Assembly (NCBI RefSeq): GCF_017355365.1
Contig: NZ_JADIJR010000012.1
Location: forward strand, 41,895-105,894
Source of the DNA: Microbacterium sp. SD291
Lineage (GTDB): Bacteria; Actinomycetota; Actinomycetes; Actinomycetales; Microbacteriaceae
Direction of reading: 5' to 3'
Length of the DNA: 64,000 nucleotides
Part shown: piece by piece, positions 62,538 to 64,000 of the stretch
Numbering within the stretch: the first letter of the stretch is position 1
Layout: every line of letters starts with the position of its first letter
Program-made: the position numbers and the translations under genes
The notes under the pieces: generated by a model
Database searches by the model: none
Told to the model about the DNA's origin: nothing
Seen by the model: the letters and a program-made list of their open reading frames with translations, nothing else

Positions 62538-62540
62538 CAC

Positions 62541-63893
62541 TCAGACGGGCTCGCCCAGGTGATCGCCGCCCATCGGGCCGACTGCGGGGATGGGCCCGCC
62601 GTCGTCGGCGCCGGTCTTGCGCAGCCGGGCGATCGCGTTGCCCACGTGGTAGATCAGGAGCGCCGCGACTGTGCCGATCACGATCGCGCCGAGCTGGAAG
62701 CTGCCCCAGCTCATGGCGAAGCCGGCGATCGCGATCACGAACGACACCGCGACCGTGTACTGGTTGACCGGGCGCGAGAAGTCGACGCGGTTGTCCACCC
62801 AGATCTTGATGCCGATCACGCCGATCAGGCCATACAGGGCGGTCGTCACGCCGCCGAGCACGCCGGCCGGGATCGTGTTGAAGATGACGCCGACCTTCGG
62901 GGAGAAGGCAAGAAGGATCGCGACGATGCCGGCGACCCAGTAGGCCGCGGTCGAGTACACGCGGGTGGCGGCCATCACGCCGATGTTCTCGCCGTAGGTC
63001 GTGGTGCCGGAGCCGCCGAAGCCGCCGGCCAGGGTGGTCGCGAGGCCGTCGGCGACGAGGGCGCGACCGGTGTGCCGGTTGATCGTGGGGTCCTCGGTCA
63101 TCGTGGCGACGCCGCGCACGTGGCCGACGTTCTCTGCGATCAGGACCAGCACCACCGGGAGGAACATCGGAACCAGCGCCCAGGCCGCGGGGTCGGCGAC
63201 GGCGGCGAGATGGAAGTCGGGGAGACCCACCCACGCGGCGTCGGCGACCGCATCGAAGTTCACCTGACCGGTCAGGGCGGCGACCACGTAGCCGACGATC
63301 ACGCCGAGGAAGATCGAGATGCGGCCGAGGAAGCCTCGGAACAGGACGCTGAACAGCACGACGGCGACCAGCGTCACGGTGGCGAGCTCCGGCTGACGCT
63401 GGAAGTTGCCCCACGCGGCCGGGGCGAGGTTGAAGCCGATCAGGGCCACGATGGAGCCGGCCACGACGGGCGGCATGAGCTTGTCGATCCACGTCGTGCC
63501 GACGGCCTGGACGAGGAGGCCGATCGCTGCGAGCAGGATGCCGGCGGCTGCGACTCCGACGAGCGCCTGGGTGATCTGCTCGGGCGTCTCCAGCGCGCGC
63601 CCCGCGTTCACTGCTGTGATCGGCGCGATGAACGCGAACGACGAGCCGAGGTAGCTGGGCAGGCGGTTGCGGGTGAGCAGCAGGAACAGCAGGGTGCCGA
63701 GCCCGGAGAAGAGCAGCGTGGTCGAGACGGGGAAGCCGGTGAGGATCGGGACCAGGAAGGTCGCGCCGAACATCGCGACGACGTGCTGTGCGCCGATCGC
63801 GATCGTCGCCGGCCAGTTCAGGCGCTCGTCCGGACGGACGACGGCGCCGGGTTCGACGGTGCGGCCGTCTCCGTGCAGGTTCCACAGGGGCAT
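62541..63893 (-). CDS. uraA: uracil/xanthine permease (NCS2 family)
   Basis: 450 aa from ATG 63893, with AGGAG 7 nt upstream. NCS2 features: AIGAQHVVAMFGATFLVPIL in helix 1, LPSYLGSSFAFIAPITAV in helix 3, the helix-8 substrate Glu in LVLIAENVGHVRGV, and helix-10 GGSGTTTYGENIGVMAATRV with its Glu/Asn pair. About fourteen helices. The helix-10 TTYGENIG is the uracil-type form, so uracil import with H+ is most likely; xanthine cannot be excluded. Confidence 0.92.
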   Translation of the reverse strand: MPLWNLHGDGRTVEPGAVVRPDERLNWPATIAIGAQHVVAMFGATFLVPILTGFPVSTTLLFSGLGTLLFLLLTRNRLPSYLGSSFAFIAPITAVNAGRALETPEQITQALVGVAAAGILLAAIGLLVQAVGTTWIDKLMPPVVAGSIVALIGFNLAPAAWGNFQRQPELATVTLVAVVLFSVLFRGFLGRISIFLGVIVGYVVAALTGQVNFDAVADAAWVGLPDFHLAAVADPAAWALVPMFLPVVLVLIAENVGHVRGVATMTEDPTINRHTGRALVADGLATTLAGGFGGSGTTTYGENIGVMAATRVYSTAAYWVAGIVAILLAFSPKVGVIFNTIPAGVLGGVTTALYGLIGVIGIKIWVDNRVDFSRPVNQYTVAVSFVIAIAGFAMSWGSFQLGAIVIGTVAALLIYHVGNAIARLRKTGADDGGPIPAVGPMGGDHLGEPV

Positions 63894-63960
63894 CGCTGGC
63901 TCCTCAGTATCGGGGGATGACGCCACCCTATCGATTCCTGAGTGTTTCCTGGGTGATGGG

Positions 63961-64000
63961 GTGAGCGATGTTCTCCGGTCGCGGGCGAGCGCAGTCCTCC
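63961..64000 (+). other. possible start of a further gene, cut by window end
   Basis: GTG at 63961 opens a frame reading MSDVLRSRASAVL to the window edge, divergent from the uracil permease 67 bp away. A GTGATGGGG stretch precedes it. Only 13 codons are visible, so this is a guess from position and composition. Confidence 0.25.

Overview
The window is an ordinary, gene-dense chromosomal stretch from a very high-GC actinobacterium, most probably Microbacterium or a close relative in the Microbacteriaceae. The evidence is the codon use, the many GGATGCC/GGCATCC words, DtxR-like and LacI/CebR-type operators, and the gene complement. I see no rRNA, tRNA, CRISPR array, prophage or transposase. About 60 protein genes are supported. 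Most very long open frames antisense to genes are GC-driven shadows.

Layout. 1-7 kb: end of a SulP transporter, deoD, putP, and a divergent LacI regulator/GH35 beta-galactosidase pair followed by a remnant of a sugar ABC permease. 6.7-14 kb: AlkD-like protein, FUSC protein, DUF998 membrane protein, HNH protein, a small protein plus a large LuxR-type ATPase regulator, and a cold-shock gene with a long leader. 14.2-19.2 kb: iron-siderophore operon (reductase, ATPase, lipoprotein, fused double permease) behind a DtxR-like box. 19.4-25.9 kb: an alpha/beta hydrolase broken by one in-frame stop, a TspO-like protein, KdpE plus a KdpD lacking its usual N-terminal half, and an ECF sigma/YCII pair. 25.9-35.1 kb: KimA-like potassium/APC transporter, SnoaL-like protein, small alarmone synthetase, M20 amidohydrolase, META protein, second SulP protein, and a TrkA/TrkH potassium system. 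35.2-43.2 kb: TetR-ABC exporter operon, HD protein, AGCS symporter, LacI regulator with a GH13 alpha-glucosidase, DUF1761 protein. 43.3-54.2 kb: secreted M6 protease, purS-purQ, apt, a complete cellobiose module (two CebR operators, cebE-cebF-cebG-beta-glucosidase, cebR) and a secreted HExxH protease. 54.5-61.6 kb: divergent GntR regulator and a 5-oxoproline operon (NRAMP-like permease, PxpA, DUF1445, fused PxpB-PxpC, biotin carboxylase-BCCP). 61.8-64 kb: TetR regulator and a uracil/xanthine permease.

Two themes tie loci together. First, potassium: kdpDE, the KimA-like transporter and trkA/trkH lie within 14 kb. Five-unit, ~11-bp-phased direct-repeat arrays of identical 43-bp span sit upstream of both kdpD and the KimA-like gene, suggesting a shared OmpR-type regulator. 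Second, the intergenic regions carry imperfect palindromes of fixed geometry at unrelated loci: two 84-bp copies with CAACTCCGGAGA arms and 52-nt interiors, two 79-bp copies with GATCCGG arms and 43-nt interiors, and three hairpins with 17-nt loops. These look like dispersed repeat families and are the best candidate here for something undescribed. Starts were chosen by ribosome-binding site, overlap and family length; all functions are read from motifs by eye.
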